Positions 1-8,352 of a DNA stretch of 64,000 nucleotides are shown here, one piece after another. A model generated the notes under the pieces. That model made no database searches and had not been told where the DNA came from. It worked only from the letters and a program-made list of their open reading frames with translations. Origin of the DNA: Phytoactinopolyspora halophila (GTDB lineage: Bacteria > Actinomycetota > Actinomycetes > Jiangellales > Jiangellaceae). Made by a program: the position numbers and the translations under genes. The stretch lies in assembly GCF_003287285.1 (NCBI RefSeq), contig NZ_QMIG01000021.1:31845-95844 (forward strand). The letters are read 5' to 3'. The stretch's first letter is position 1. Each line of letters starts with the position of its first letter.

Positions 1-987
1 CGGGCCGGTGGCGAGGCATTCGTCAGCCGTGGCCTGCACCGTACGATCATCGGCTTGCTCGGCGACGTCGACGAGTTCCGATCGCTGAATCTGCGCCGCA
101 TGGCCGGGGTGGCCGACGTGATCCGGATCTCCACTCCGTACAAGCTGGTCAGCCGCGATCAGGGACCAGAGCGCAGCACCGTCGTGGTTGGCCGGGACGC
201 CACGCGGGCGGGTGTCCCCATCGGTCCCGATCACTTCACGCTGCTGGCGGGGCCGTGCGCGGTGGAGTCACTCGACCAGACTCTCGAATCCGCCGAGATG
301 GCCAAGGCGGCCGGCGCCACCCTGCTGCGTGGCGGTGCCTTCCGGCCGCAGACGTTACCGTACGCATTCCACGGGCTCGGCAAGTCCGGGTTGCGAATCC
401 TCGCCGAAGCCGGCGCGGCCACCGGGCTTCCCGTCGTCACCGAGGTCACCGAGGTCAGTGACGTGGCACTCGTGGCCGAGCACGCCGACATGCTCCAGAT
501 CGGGGCACGCAACATGCAGAACTTCGGTTTGCTTAATGCCGTCGGCGCGACGCGCAAGCCGGTGCTGCTGAAACGAGGCATCCAGGCCACCATCGAGGAG
601 TGGCTCATGGCGGCGGAATACGTCGCACAGCGCGGAAATCTCGATATCGTGCTCTGTGAACGTGGCATCCGTACTTTCGAGTCTGCGACCCCGGCCACGC
701 TCGACATCTCGTCGGTACCGACGGTCCAGCGGCTGTCGCACCTTCCGGTTCTCGTTGACCCGACACATGCCAGCGGACGGCGCGATCTCGTGCTCCCCCT
801 GTCCCGCGCCGCGATCGCCGCTGGCGCCGACGGCCTGCTCGTGGACATCCATCCGGACCCCGAGTCGGCCCTGTGCGACGGCCCGCAGGCGCTCGCCGGT
901 CCGGAAATCCGGGAACTCGCTGCCGCGATCAGGCGAATGGCGCCCCTGGTGGACCGGCAAACTCCTGGCGTCACCCCTTCCCCATGA
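1..987 (+). CDS. aroF: 3-deoxy-7-phosphoheptulonate synthase, type I-beta (5' end outside window)
   Basis: Catalyses condensation of phosphoenolpyruvate and erythrose 4-phosphate, the first step of the shikimate pathway, in the cytoplasm. The reading frame is open from base 1, so the gene starts before the window; a TTG at 55 is internal, because the upstream codons continue the small ferredoxin-like N-terminal domain typical of the Thermotoga/Bacillus-type enzyme. The fragment has 328 residues. GPCAVES lies at about fragment residues 84-90, KPVLLKRG follows in the barrel, and VDPTHASGRR (metal-binding His) is near residue 253. The stop codon TGA lies inside the palindrome at 974-1045. A second, unrelated DAHP synthase sits at 3355-4749. 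Family assignment is firm; regulation cannot be read from this end. Confidence 0.93.
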   Translation, partial: RAGGEAFVSRGLHRTIIGLLGDVDEFRSLNLRRMAGVADVIRISTPYKLVSRDQGPERSTVVVGRDATRAGVPIGPDHFTLLAGPCAVESLDQTLESAEMAKAAGATLLRGGAFRPQTLPYAFHGLGKSGLRILAEAGAATGLPVVTEVTEVSDVALVAEHADMLQIGARNMQNFGLLNAVGATRKPVLLKRGIQATIEEWLMAAEYVAQRGNLDIVLCERGIRTFESATPATLDISSVPTVQRLSHLPVLVDPTHASGRRDLVLPLSRAAIAAGADGLLVDIHPDPESALCDGPQALAGPEIRELAAAIRRMAPLVDRQTPGVTPSP

Positions 988-1045
988 TCATGAACACTTC
1001 TCCGGCCTGTGAGGCCTCCTAGTGTTCATGATCATGGGGAAGGGG
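974..1045. repeat. Palindromic element, copy A of the TGATCATGAACACT family
   Basis: Two perfect 25-nt inverted arms (974-998 and 1021-1045) enclose a 22-nt loop that itself contains GGCCT/AGGCC. The arm core TGATCATGAACACT recurs at 15841, 55965 and (shorter) 63758. It lies between two convergent genes and supplies the TGA stop of both (985-987 on +, 1032-1034 on -). It could act as a bidirectional terminator, although there is no T-tract. Confidence 0.9.
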
Positions 1046-1943
1046 GACGGGCGGGAACACGATTGGCGACGTCGGAACGCGACTGCTGGCGGTGGGCCCG
1101 CACCGTGTACAGCAGCGCGGTGGCCCACACCAGGACCACCCCGGTGTAGATCACGGCACGTGCGCCCTCAGGCAACGCGAACGCGTGCTCGGAGGCGAGC
1201 GTGCGGACGTTGAGCAGCACGAGCAACCCGCCGACCGCGGAGCCCAGCACGCGGGCCGGGACGTGTCGCGCCAGCCACGCGGCGATCGGCGCCGCGACGA
1301 TGCCGCCGGCGAGCATCATCGCCACCCAGCTCAGCTGGATCCCGCCCAGGCCGAGCCCGAAGACGAACCCCGTGCTCGCGCCGACGGCGACCATGAACTC
1401 GCTCGTTCCCACCGATCCGACGACGCGTCGAGGCTCGAGCCGGCCGCTGGCCAGCAACGACGACGTGTTGATCGGCCCCCAGCCGCCACCGGCCGTGGCG
1501 TTGACGAACCCGGCCACCACGCCCAGTGGTGCCAGCACCCGTTTCTTCAGTGGCTGGCCCAACTTGCCCTGGGGCACACCCGCGGTGGTGAACCGCAGCA
1601 GGATGTAGGTACCGAGCACCAGCAGCACACCCGCCACGAGCGGGGTGGCGGCGGTGGTGGACAAGCTCGACAGGAACGTCGCTCCGGCGAACGCGCCGAT
1701 GCCACCCGGCACGGCGATCCGGCGCACCACCTGCCAGTCGACATTGCCGAAACGCCAATGTGACAGTCCCGAGGCCAGCGTCGTTCCCACCTGGGTCAGA
1801 TGCACCGTCGCGGACGCCAGGGCCGGGCTGGTACCGATGGCCAGCAGCATGGTGGCCGAGGTCGCGCCGAAACCCATCCCGAGGCTGCCGTCGATCATCT
1901 GCGCCCCGAAGCCGATCAGGCCCAGCATGACGAGCACCTGCAT
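1032..1943 (-). CDS. TSUP family (TauE/SafE) membrane anion exporter
   Basis: A 303-residue integral membrane protein of the sulfite exporter TauE/SafE family, which moves sulfite, sulfoacetate, thiosulfate or related organic anions. The sequence shows about eight hydrophobic segments, the family's repeated half-structure with Gly-rich motifs (GFGAQMIDGSLGMGFG near residue 11), and ATAGGGWGPI at the start of the second half. The ATG start has GGAAGG about 11 nt upstream. It is a single gene, convergent with the DAHP synthase. A promoter and an imperfect palindromic operator lie directly upstream (1965-2019); the operator resembles those of sulfur-responsive Rrf2-type repressors, which would suit sulfite or thiosulfate transport. 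Substrate is inferred only. Confidence 0.85.
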   Translation of the reverse strand: MQVLVMLGLIGFGAQMIDGSLGMGFGATSATMLLAIGTSPALASATVHLTQVGTTLASGLSHWRFGNVDWQVVRRIAVPGGIGAFAGATFLSSLSTTAATPLVAGVLLVLGTYILLRFTTAGVPQGKLGQPLKKRVLAPLGVVAGFVNATAGGGWGPINTSSLLASGRLEPRRVVGSVGTSEFMVAVGASTGFVFGLGLGGIQLSWVAMMLAGGIVAAPIAAWLARHVPARVLGSAVGGLLVLLNVRTLASEHAFALPEGARAVIYTGVVLVWATALLYTVRAHRQQSRSDVANRVPARPPSP

Positions 1944-1964
1944 CTCGGCGGCGACCTTCCCACT

Positions 1965-2019
1965 ATTCCTATCGATTCAGTAGGATTTTACTATCGTCAC
2001 CAACGCCGGGCTGTGTCAA
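1965..2019 (-). promoter_or_regulatory. Promoter and palindromic operator of the TSUP gene
   Basis: On the minus strand, TTGACA (complement of 2014-2019) is followed after 18 nt by GATAGT (complement of 1990-1995), a good -35/-10 pair. Immediately downstream, ATTCCTA (1965-1971) and TAGGATT (1981-1987) form an imperfect inverted repeat, 6 of 7 positions, with a 9-nt spacer. Its position over the expected start of transcription suits a repressor. The AT-rich half-sites resemble CymR/Rrf2 sites, but the regulator is not in the window. Confidence 0.55.
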
Positions 2020-2096
2020 GGTAAGAGACAAATCGTCTCGAATCACAAGATGTGCATCGATGATGCCCGATCAACAGCCGCTGAGTCCGGCCCATA

Positions 2097-2174
2097 GCCT
2101 CACTTCGATACTCAGACGTGCGCTTATCAGCCGCCTCGGCCCGATAAACGCACGTCTGAGTATCGAAGTGAGGC
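2097..2174. repeat. Long near-perfect hairpin (32-bp arms)
   Basis: Arms 2097-2128 and 2143-2174 are complementary at 31 of 32 positions and enclose a 14-nt loop (2129-2142). The element is about 80 bp downstream of the threonine aldolase gene and upstream of the TSUP promoter on the same strand. The arm sequence differs from the TGATCATGAACACT family. It could terminate transcription from the threonine aldolase gene. Confidence 0.85.
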
Positions 2175-2255
2175 CAGCTACCCGGCGACCAGCGACCAGC
2201 TTCCCAAGCGCCCGTCGACCGGCGCCCGGGCTCATCACCCCGCAGGAACGGGGAA

Positions 2256-3299
2256 TCAGGCGCCGGCGTCTCGCGCTACGGCCGCCAGCGTCTCCCCGGC
2301 CTTCCGGGCGTCAGCGGCCGAGACGTCCAGGTGCGTGATGAGCCGCACCACGCCGGGCGCCACCGACGCCACGAGGACGCCCTGCGCCCGCGCCCGCGCC
2401 ACGAATCGCTCGGCTTGCCGCCCCACGTGCAGCAGCACGATGTTCGTCTCGACGCTCTCCGGATCCACCACGCTGCCGGCGGCCTCGTGGATCAGGTCGG
2501 CGATGAGCCGGGCGTTGGTGTGGTCGTCGGCGAGCCGGTCCACGCGATGGTCGAGCGCGTACCATCCTGCCGCCGCCAGGACGCCAGCCTGCCGCCATCC
2601 GCCACCAAGCCGCTTGCGCCACTGCCTGGCCTCGGCAATGACATCCGCCGGCCCGACCAGCACCGAACCGATCGGCGCGCCCAGGCCCTTCGACAGGCAC
2701 ACCGAGACGGTGTCGAAATGCTCGGCATACTCGCGAGCTGACACTCCCGTGGCGACCTGCGCGTTCCACAACCGGGCGCCATCGAGGTGCAGCCGGATAC
2801 CGGTCCCCTGGACCAGGTCACGCAGCGCCGCCATGTCGGCAACCGGGTGAACGGTACCGCCCGCGAAGTTGTGCGTGTTCTCCACACCGATGGCCGCCGT
2901 CGAGACCAGATACGGGCCCGCACCCGGCGACATCAGCTCGCGGATCGCTTCGCGGTCAGCCCGGCCGCGCGGATGCGACCAGGTGCGCGTGGTGACGCCA
3001 TGCAGCGCGGCGTGCGCCCCGAGTTCCGCACGCACGACGTGCGCCCGCGCCTCGCAGAGGAGCTCCTGCCCGGGAGCCACCCATGCGCGGACACCGAGCA
3101 CGTTGGCCAGCGATCCGGTCACCGTGAACAGGCCCGCCTCGTGTCCCAGCAGCCCGGCGACCCGCTCTTCGAGGGCATTGGCCGCCGGATCTTCGCCATA
3201 GACGTCGTCGCCCACATCCGCCGCGGACATGGCGGCCACCATCCCGGGAGCCGGCCGTGTCACCGTGTCACTGCGAAGGTCGATCGAGCCCGAGGTCAT
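2256..3299 (-). CDS. ltaE: Low-specificity L-threonine aldolase
   Basis: A PLP enzyme of fold type I that splits L-threonine or L-allo-threonine into glycine and acetaldehyde, and can act on beta-hydroxy amino acids. The 347-residue length is normal for the family. Visible motifs are IDLRSDTVTRP at residues 6-16, the cofactor-contacting Asp in LHLDGARLWNA (D173), and the Schiff-base lysine in CLSKGLGAP (K204). It starts with ATG at 3297-3299. The class II DAHP synthase is upstream on the same strand, 55 bp away, so the two may be co-transcribed, although a small GC hairpin lies between them. Glycine production would link it loosely to the GcvT gene at 58.6 kb. Confidence 0.92.
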   Translation of the reverse strand: MTSGSIDLRSDTVTRPAPGMVAAMSAADVGDDVYGEDPAANALEERVAGLLGHEAGLFTVTGSLANVLGVRAWVAPGQELLCEARAHVVRAELGAHAALHGVTTRTWSHPRGRADREAIRELMSPGAGPYLVSTAAIGVENTHNFAGGTVHPVADMAALRDLVQGTGIRLHLDGARLWNAQVATGVSAREYAEHFDTVSVCLSKGLGAPIGSVLVGPADVIAEARQWRKRLGGGWRQAGVLAAAGWYALDHRVDRLADDHTNARLIADLIHEAAGSVVDPESVETNIVLLHVGRQAERFVARARAQGVLVASVAPGVVRLITHLDVSAADARKAGETLAAVARDAGA

Positions 3300-3329
3300 G
3301 GCTCACCACTCTAATGTCGCGCCGGCATC

Positions 3330-3346
3330 CGGGCGTCAGCCGCCCG
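3330..3346 (-). terminator. Short GC hairpin after the class II DAHP synthase
   Basis: CGGGCG (3330-3335) and CGCCCG (3341-3346) form a perfect 6-bp stem with a 5-nt loop just downstream of the DAHP synthase stop on the minus strand. There is no T-run, so termination is only possible, not shown. Confidence 0.3.
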
Positions 3347-3354
3347 CGCCCCGG

Positions 3355-4749
3355 TCAGTGGGTGGTTTCGAGGAGCTCGGCGACCAGGAAGGCCAGTTCC
3401 AGCGACTGTGTCCGGTTCAGGCGCGGGTCGCAGACCGTCTCGTACCGCCTCGACAGGCCGTCTTCTGCGATCGGGTCTCCCCCGCCGACGCATTCGGTGA
3501 CATCGTCGCCGGTCAACTCGACGTGCAGCCCTCCGGGATGGCTACCCAGCGATCGGTGCACCTCGAAGAAGCCGCGCACCTCGTCCATCACGTCGTCGAA
3601 GCGACGCGTCTTGTGGCCGCTGGGAGCCTCGTACGTGTTGCCGTGCATCGGGTCGCACACCCACGAGGCCACCAACCCGCTCGCCATCGCCTTTTCGATC
3701 AACGGTGGCAGCCCGTCACGGATCTTCTCCGCGCCCATCCGGGTGACGAATGTCAGGCGGCCGGGCTCGCGCTCCGGATCGAGCTTCTCCGCCAGGGCGA
3801 TCAGATCGTCGGAGGTGGTCTTCGGTCCCACCTTCACCCCGATCGGGTTGCGGATCCGGGACGCGAACTCGATGTGCGCACCGTCGAGCTGGCGGGTGCG
3901 CTCGCCCACCCACAGGAAGTGCCCCGAGACGTCGTAGGGCGCGCCGGTACGCGAATCCACACGCGTGAGTGCCGTCTCGTAGTCGAGCAGCAGCGCCTCG
4001 TGGCTGGAGTACAGCTCGACCTTGCGCACGTTCTCGGAGTCGACGTCAATGGCCCGCATGAAGCGCAGTGCCTGGTCGATCCGGCCCGCGATGCGCTCGT
4101 AGCGCTGGCCTGCCGGCGAGGTCCGCACGAAATCGGTGTTCCACGCGTGCACCTGGTGCAGGTCGGCAAACCCGCCACCGACGAACGCCCGGGTGAGGTT
4201 CAGGGCCGCCGCCGACGCGTTGTACGCCCGCACCATCCGCGCGGGATCCGGCGTTCGTGCCTGCTCGGTGAACTCGACACCGTTAACGATGTCGCCACGG
4301 AACGCGGGCAGCGTCTCACCGTCACGAGTCTCGCTCGGCTTTGACCGGGGCTTGGCGTACTGCCCGGCGAGCCGGCCCACCTTCACCACGGGCATGCTCG
4401 CGGCGTAGGTCAACACGACCGCCATCTGCAGCAACGTCTTGAGCTTGGCACGTACGTTGTCCGCGGTGATGCCGTCGAACGTCTCGGCGCAGTCACCGCC
4501 TTGCAAGAGAAACGCCTCGCCCCGGGAAACGGCGGCGAGGCGTTGCTTCAACAGATCACATTCACCGGCGAACACCAGCGGGGGCATCGCCCGCAACTCG
4601 GCGACCGCGTCGGCCAGCCGGCTCGCATCTCCCCACTCGGGTTGCTGAGCCGCAGGCAGCTCGGCGAGCGCCGACCTCAGCTCGGTAAGGAGCTCATGAT
4701 CAGCATGCGACGTCACGGAGCTAGCGTAAGCGATCCTTCGTGATCTCAC
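3355..4749 (-). CDS. aroG: 3-deoxy-7-phosphoheptulonate synthase, class II
   Basis: The plant/mycobacterial-type DAHP synthase, same reaction as the gene at 1-987 but a different family. It is up to 464 residues long. Class II hallmarks are visible: LLQGGDCAETF near residue 80, KVGRLAGQYAKPRS, a central ARIRNPIGVKVGP segment, RMGAEKIRDGLP, WVCDPMHGNT and LTGDDVTECVGG near the C-terminus. The metal-binding Cys is the one in GGDCAE. The GTG at 4747-4749 gives the longest form; a GTG at 4716 would remove eleven residues that do not look conserved, so the true start may be there. The M. tuberculosis homologue (Rv2178c) is feedback-controlled in complex with chorismate mutase; whether that applies here is unknown. 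Confidence 0.93.
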   Translation of the reverse strand: MRSRRIAYASSVTSHADHELLTELRSALAELPAAQQPEWGDASRLADAVAELRAMPPLVFAGECDLLKQRLAAVSRGEAFLLQGGDCAETFDGITADNVRAKLKTLLQMAVVLTYAASMPVVKVGRLAGQYAKPRSKPSETRDGETLPAFRGDIVNGVEFTEQARTPDPARMVRAYNASAAALNLTRAFVGGGFADLHQVHAWNTDFVRTSPAGQRYERIAGRIDQALRFMRAIDVDSENVRKVELYSSHEALLLDYETALTRVDSRTGAPYDVSGHFLWVGERTRQLDGAHIEFASRIRNPIGVKVGPKTTSDDLIALAEKLDPEREPGRLTFVTRMGAEKIRDGLPPLIEKAMASGLVASWVCDPMHGNTYEAPSGHKTRRFDDVMDEVRGFFEVHRSLGSHPGGLHVELTGDDVTECVGGGDPIAEDGLSRRYETVCDPRLNRTQSLELAFLVAELLETTH

Positions 4750-4916
4750 GAAGACATCCCACTCTCCGGACTCGTCGCCGCGTCACGAAAGCCGTTCCCG
4801 TCGGCCAACCGCATCCCACCGTACCTAGGATTGACTGTAGTGTGTCCGTTCGGACCGCAGCACGACGAGGTGCCGGCCGTCGTCGAGGAAATTGAGCGTG
4901 CGGAAAGGTCAATGTC

Positions 4917-6131
4917 ATGCCTGAACAGCCGATTCGAAAGGTCGCAATGCTCACCGCCGGAGGGCTGGCACCGTGCTTGTCCTCGGCCGTCGGGGGCCTC
5001 ATCGAGCGGTATACCGAAGTGGCGCCCGACGTGGAGATCATCGGTTACCTGGACGGCTATGCCGGGCTCCTCACGGGCCGCTCGGTCAAAGCGACACCCG
5101 ACATCCGTGCCACGGCACACCGGCTACATCGTTTCGGCGGCAGCCCGATCGGCAACAGCCGCGTCAAGCTGACCAACGTTGACGACGCGATCAAGCGCGG
5201 CTTCGTGAAGGAGGGCCAGGACCCGCTCGAGGTCGCCGCAGATCAGCTCGCCAACGACGGCGTGGATGTGCTGCACACCATCGGCGGCGACGACACCAGC
5301 ACCACCGCGGCCGAACTCGCCACCTACCTCAGGAAACACGGCCACGAGCTCACCGTCGTTGGCCTGCCGAAGACGGTCGACAACGACATCGTCCCGGTAC
5401 GGCAGAGCCTCGGTGCGTGGACGGCGGCCGAACAGGGAGCCCGGTTTGCTCGCAACGTGATCGCCGAGCACTCGTCCAACCCGCGGATGCTCATGATCCA
5501 CGAGGTCATGGGGCGAAACTGTGGCTGGCTGACCGCGGCCACTGCCCGCGCCTACCGGAGCTGGCTCGCCACGCAGGAGTGGGCACCCGAGATCGGACTA
5601 GACCCGCGCCGCTGGGACATCCACGGCGTGTACCTGCCCGAGCTCGGGCTGGACATCGAGACCGAAGCGGGCCGGCTTCGCCAGGTCATGGACCAGACGG
5701 GCTGTGTCAACATCTTCCTGTCCGAAGGGGCCGGCGTCGAGTCGATCGTGACCGAGATGGAGTCCCGGGGTGAAGAGGTCCCGCGCGACCCGTTCGGCCA
5801 CGTGCAGCTCGACAAGGTCAACCCGGGCCAGTGGTTCGCCAAGCAGTTCGCCGACCTGGTGGGCGCGGAAAAGGTCAACGTCCAGAAGAGCGGCTACTTC
5901 AGCCGGTCCGCAGCCGCGAACGGCGACGACCTCCGCTTGATCAAGAGCTGCACCGACTTCGCCGTGGAGAGTGCCCTGCGCCGCGAGGGTGGGCTGATCG
6001 GGCACGACGAGGAGCGTGGCGGCCAGCTGCGTGCCATCGAGCTCGACCGGGTGAAGGGCGGAAAGCAGTTCGATCCGTCCACGTCCTGGTTCGCCGACCT
6101 GCTCGGCGCGATCGGGCAGCCGACCAGCTAA
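4917..6131 (+). CDS. pfp: 6-phosphofructokinase, pyrophosphate-type active site
   Basis: Phosphorylates fructose 6-phosphate to fructose 1,6-bisphosphate in glycolysis. The 404-residue protein carries GGDDT at residues 123-127 and PKTVDND at 151-157. In this family an Asp in the second GGD position together with Lys in the PKTVDND motif marks pyrophosphate-dependent enzymes, while ATP enzymes have GGDGS and PGTIDND. This predicts a reversible PPi-dependent enzyme, as in Amycolatopsis and related actinobacteria. An ATP preference cannot be excluded without assay. ATG at 4917 is preceded by GGAAAGG at good spacing. The gene is divergent from the class II DAHP synthase and convergent with the penicillin-binding protein. 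Confidence 0.88.
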   Translation: MPEQPIRKVAMLTAGGLAPCLSSAVGGLIERYTEVAPDVEIIGYLDGYAGLLTGRSVKATPDIRATAHRLHRFGGSPIGNSRVKLTNVDDAIKRGFVKEGQDPLEVAADQLANDGVDVLHTIGGDDTSTTAAELATYLRKHGHELTVVGLPKTVDNDIVPVRQSLGAWTAAEQGARFARNVIAEHSSNPRMLMIHEVMGRNCGWLTAATARAYRSWLATQEWAPEIGLDPRRWDIHGVYLPELGLDIETEAGRLRQVMDQTGCVNIFLSEGAGVESIVTEMESRGEEVPRDPFGHVQLDKVNPGQWFAKQFADLVGAEKVNVQKSGYFSRSAAANGDDLRLIKSCTDFAVESALRREGGLIGHDEERGGQLRAIELDRVKGGKQFDPSTSWFADLLGAIGQPTS

Positions 6132-6185
6132 GACGACGGGCCAGCCAGCCGACCAGCCGGACGGGCGCGACGAGCGCCACGGTCC

Positions 6186-8273
6186 TCAGCGTCCCGACAG
6201 GAAGTCTTCCAGTGGCGGTCCCGCCGCCCGCGCGCCCGATTCGCCCTCTTCGACGAAGACGGCGACGGCGAGATCGCCCTGGAAGGCGATCATCCACCCG
6301 TGGGTTCCGGCTTCGTCGCCGCTCCCGTACTCTGCGGTCCCTGTCTTGGCGCCCACCGGCTCGCCGGGCACGTCTTGCAGGAACGAGGCACTCCCGTACT
6401 CCACAGCGGCGTACATCATCTTCTGCAGCTGCGCTGCTTCGCCCCCGGAGAGTGGCTCCGACGGGGCCGCCAACTCCTCGGAATCGGCGTCCGCGCTCGT
6501 GTCGTCATCCAGCAGGTGCGGCACGATTGCCTCCCCGGCAACAACGGACGCGGCCACCCCGGCCATGGCCAGCGGCGATGCGAGAACCTCTCCCTGGCCG
6601 ATCATCGACGCCGCGTGCGACGTGCCCTCCGCCTCACGGGGCATCGAGCCGCCGAATGCCCCGATGTGCGACTGGTGTTCCAACCCGAATCCCAGGGCGG
6701 CGCCAGCGTCCACCAAGTCTTCCTGCGACACCTGATCACGCTCGCCCATCAGGGCCGTGTTGCACGATTCGGCAATCGCGGTCTCCAGCGAGATATCTCC
6801 CAACGCGCTGTCCGGGTAGCCGCTGTAGTTCCCGAACTCGCGCCCGTCGACGGTCAGTGTCGACGGGCACACCACCGTGCTCTCCCCATCCAAGCCGGCG
6901 CGCAGCAGTGCCAACGCGGTCACCATCTTGAACGTCGATCCCGGCGCGTACTGACCGGCCGTGGCCGTCGAGTACCCCTCGCCTCCGGGACCACTCGCCG
7001 CGGCCAGGATTCTGCTGGTCGACGGCTCGACCGCGACGATGGCGCTCGGCGGCCCCACGTCCGCGAGGACCGACTCGGCACGCTGTTGCAACCCGGCATC
7101 CAGCGTGATCGCCAGCGGCTCCCCCGGCTCGGGTTCCTGCTCGAACACGACGGAGGGTTCGGCATCGTCGTCCTCGGAAACGATCTCGACGCTCACCCCG
7201 GGCGTACCGCGCAGTTGCTCGTCGTAGGCCTGTTGCAGTCCGGAGAGCCCGACGACATCACCGGTCTGGATGTTCCCGTTCGATTCTTCGATGATCTCCG
7301 CTGTGGCTTTCCCCACGGTTCCCAGGAGCGGGCGTGCGAACTCGCGAGTGGGAGCGAGCGGTTGCATGTCGGGCAGCGCCACCGCGCCGTCGATCGCATC
7401 GATTTCGTCGAGCACCGGGGCCGCGTCGTCCTCGCGAAACGTGATCGCCTCGACGAACGCGCGCTCGCCGGTGGCTCGCACACGCTCTGCCAGCCTCTCG
7501 CCGTCGACGCCGACGAGTTCGGCCAGCTCCCGTGCCACGCTCACCATCTCGTCCTCGGTGGCGTCGTCGTCGAACCGTGTCTTGTCGACGCCAATGCGAT
7601 AGACATCGCGCTCGGTCACCAGCGGCTCGCCGTCGGCTCCGATGATGTCGGCTCGTTCCGCCTGTTCGCGGTCCATCCTGAGACGATCGCCCGATTCAAG
7701 ATCGGGATGGACGACGGCAGGAGTCCACTCGACCTGCCATGCCCCGGCGCCGTTCTCGCCATCCTCCACGAGCGACAGCCGTGCCGTGCTCGTGTAGGAC
7801 CACCGGAGGTCGCCTCCGGCATCGTCGGAGCCATCGGGATCGTCGGCGGCATCCCCCGCGTTCTCGCCGTCCGCGGCGTCGCCAGAATCGTCAATGTCGC
7901 CAGAATCCTCGGCGTCCTCGGAATCGCCGGCGTTCTCCGTCGCGCCGTCCAGCGACCACTCGACGTCGAACGTGGCGGTGTACGCGTTCTCGTCCTCCAC
8001 CGGTTCGAGATCGGTGACCTCGACCGAGCGCGGCACCTCCCCCATGTTGCCGACGACCTCCTCCAGCTCGGATTCGACGTCGTCCGGAGCCGCGTTCGTG
8101 AACGTGACATCGGCCGCACCGGTTTCCAGCGTGCGTGCCAGCGACTCCGCCACTGGATCCGGTTCGGGCGTCTCGTCACTGCATGCCGCGACGGCGAGCG
8201 CCAGGGACACGACTCCCGCCATCTGGACGAACCGACGGCGGCCCACTTCTCTTCCACGCTGATTCACGTCCAC
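6186..8273 (-). CDS. Penicillin-binding lipoprotein with MecA-like N-terminal domain
   Basis: A class B-type peptidoglycan D,D-transpeptidase anchored outside the cell. Residues 15-31 form a lipoprotein signal with lipobox Cys31 (AVAAC). An NTF2-like MecA N-terminal domain covers about 35-190 and is interrupted by a very acidic insert (about 115-155, mostly Asp, Glu, Gly, Ala). A dimerisation region follows, then the transpeptidase with all three catalytic motifs: STFK at 446-449, SCN at 503-505 and KTG at 643-645. Such domain order is shared with staphylococcal PBP2a and with actinobacterial PbpA-like proteins. It starts with GTG and is divergent from the LysR gene 79 bp away, so the two probably share a control region. 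Intrinsic beta-lactam insensitivity is possible but not shown. Confidence 0.88.
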   Translation of the reverse strand: MDVNQRGREVGRRRFVQMAGVVSLALAVAACSDETPEPDPVAESLARTLETGAADVTFTNAAPDDVESELEEVVGNMGEVPRSVEVTDLEPVEDENAYTATFDVEWSLDGATENAGDSEDAEDSGDIDDSGDAADGENAGDAADDPDGSDDAGGDLRWSYTSTARLSLVEDGENGAGAWQVEWTPAVVHPDLESGDRLRMDREQAERADIIGADGEPLVTERDVYRIGVDKTRFDDDATEDEMVSVARELAELVGVDGERLAERVRATGERAFVEAITFREDDAAPVLDEIDAIDGAVALPDMQPLAPTREFARPLLGTVGKATAEIIEESNGNIQTGDVVGLSGLQQAYDEQLRGTPGVSVEIVSEDDDAEPSVVFEQEPEPGEPLAITLDAGLQQRAESVLADVGPPSAIVAVEPSTSRILAAASGPGGEGYSTATAGQYAPGSTFKMVTALALLRAGLDGESTVVCPSTLTVDGREFGNYSGYPDSALGDISLETAIAESCNTALMGERDQVSQEDLVDAGAALGFGLEHQSHIGAFGGSMPREAEGTSHAASMIGQGEVLASPLAMAGVAASVVAGEAIVPHLLDDDTSADADSEELAAPSEPLSGGEAAQLQKMMYAAVEYGSASFLQDVPGEPVGAKTGTAEYGSGDEAGTHGWMIAFQGDLAVAVFVEEGESGARAAGPPLEDFLSGR

Positions 8274-8352
8274 GACCCAACCATGTCCGCACTCGCCGGT
8301 CCAATACGGATATCAGTGCCGCTCGCTGACAATTTGGATATCGTTACTGGCT
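8274..8352. promoter_or_regulatory. Divergent control region between PBP and lysR
   Basis: These 79 bases separate two divergent genes. Two copies of GGATATC, each containing the palindrome GATATC, lie near 8308 and 8338. LysR-type regulators usually bind such a region and control both their own gene and the divergent one. The exact site is not resolved. Confidence 0.4.

Larger units (their letters stand above)
1944..2255. other. Gene-free stretch holding promoter, operator and a long hairpin
   Basis: No credible coding region is visible in these 312 bases. They contain the TSUP promoter/operator and the hairpin at 2097-2174; the remaining sequence up to the threonine aldolase stop shows nothing I can name. 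Confidence 0.6.
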
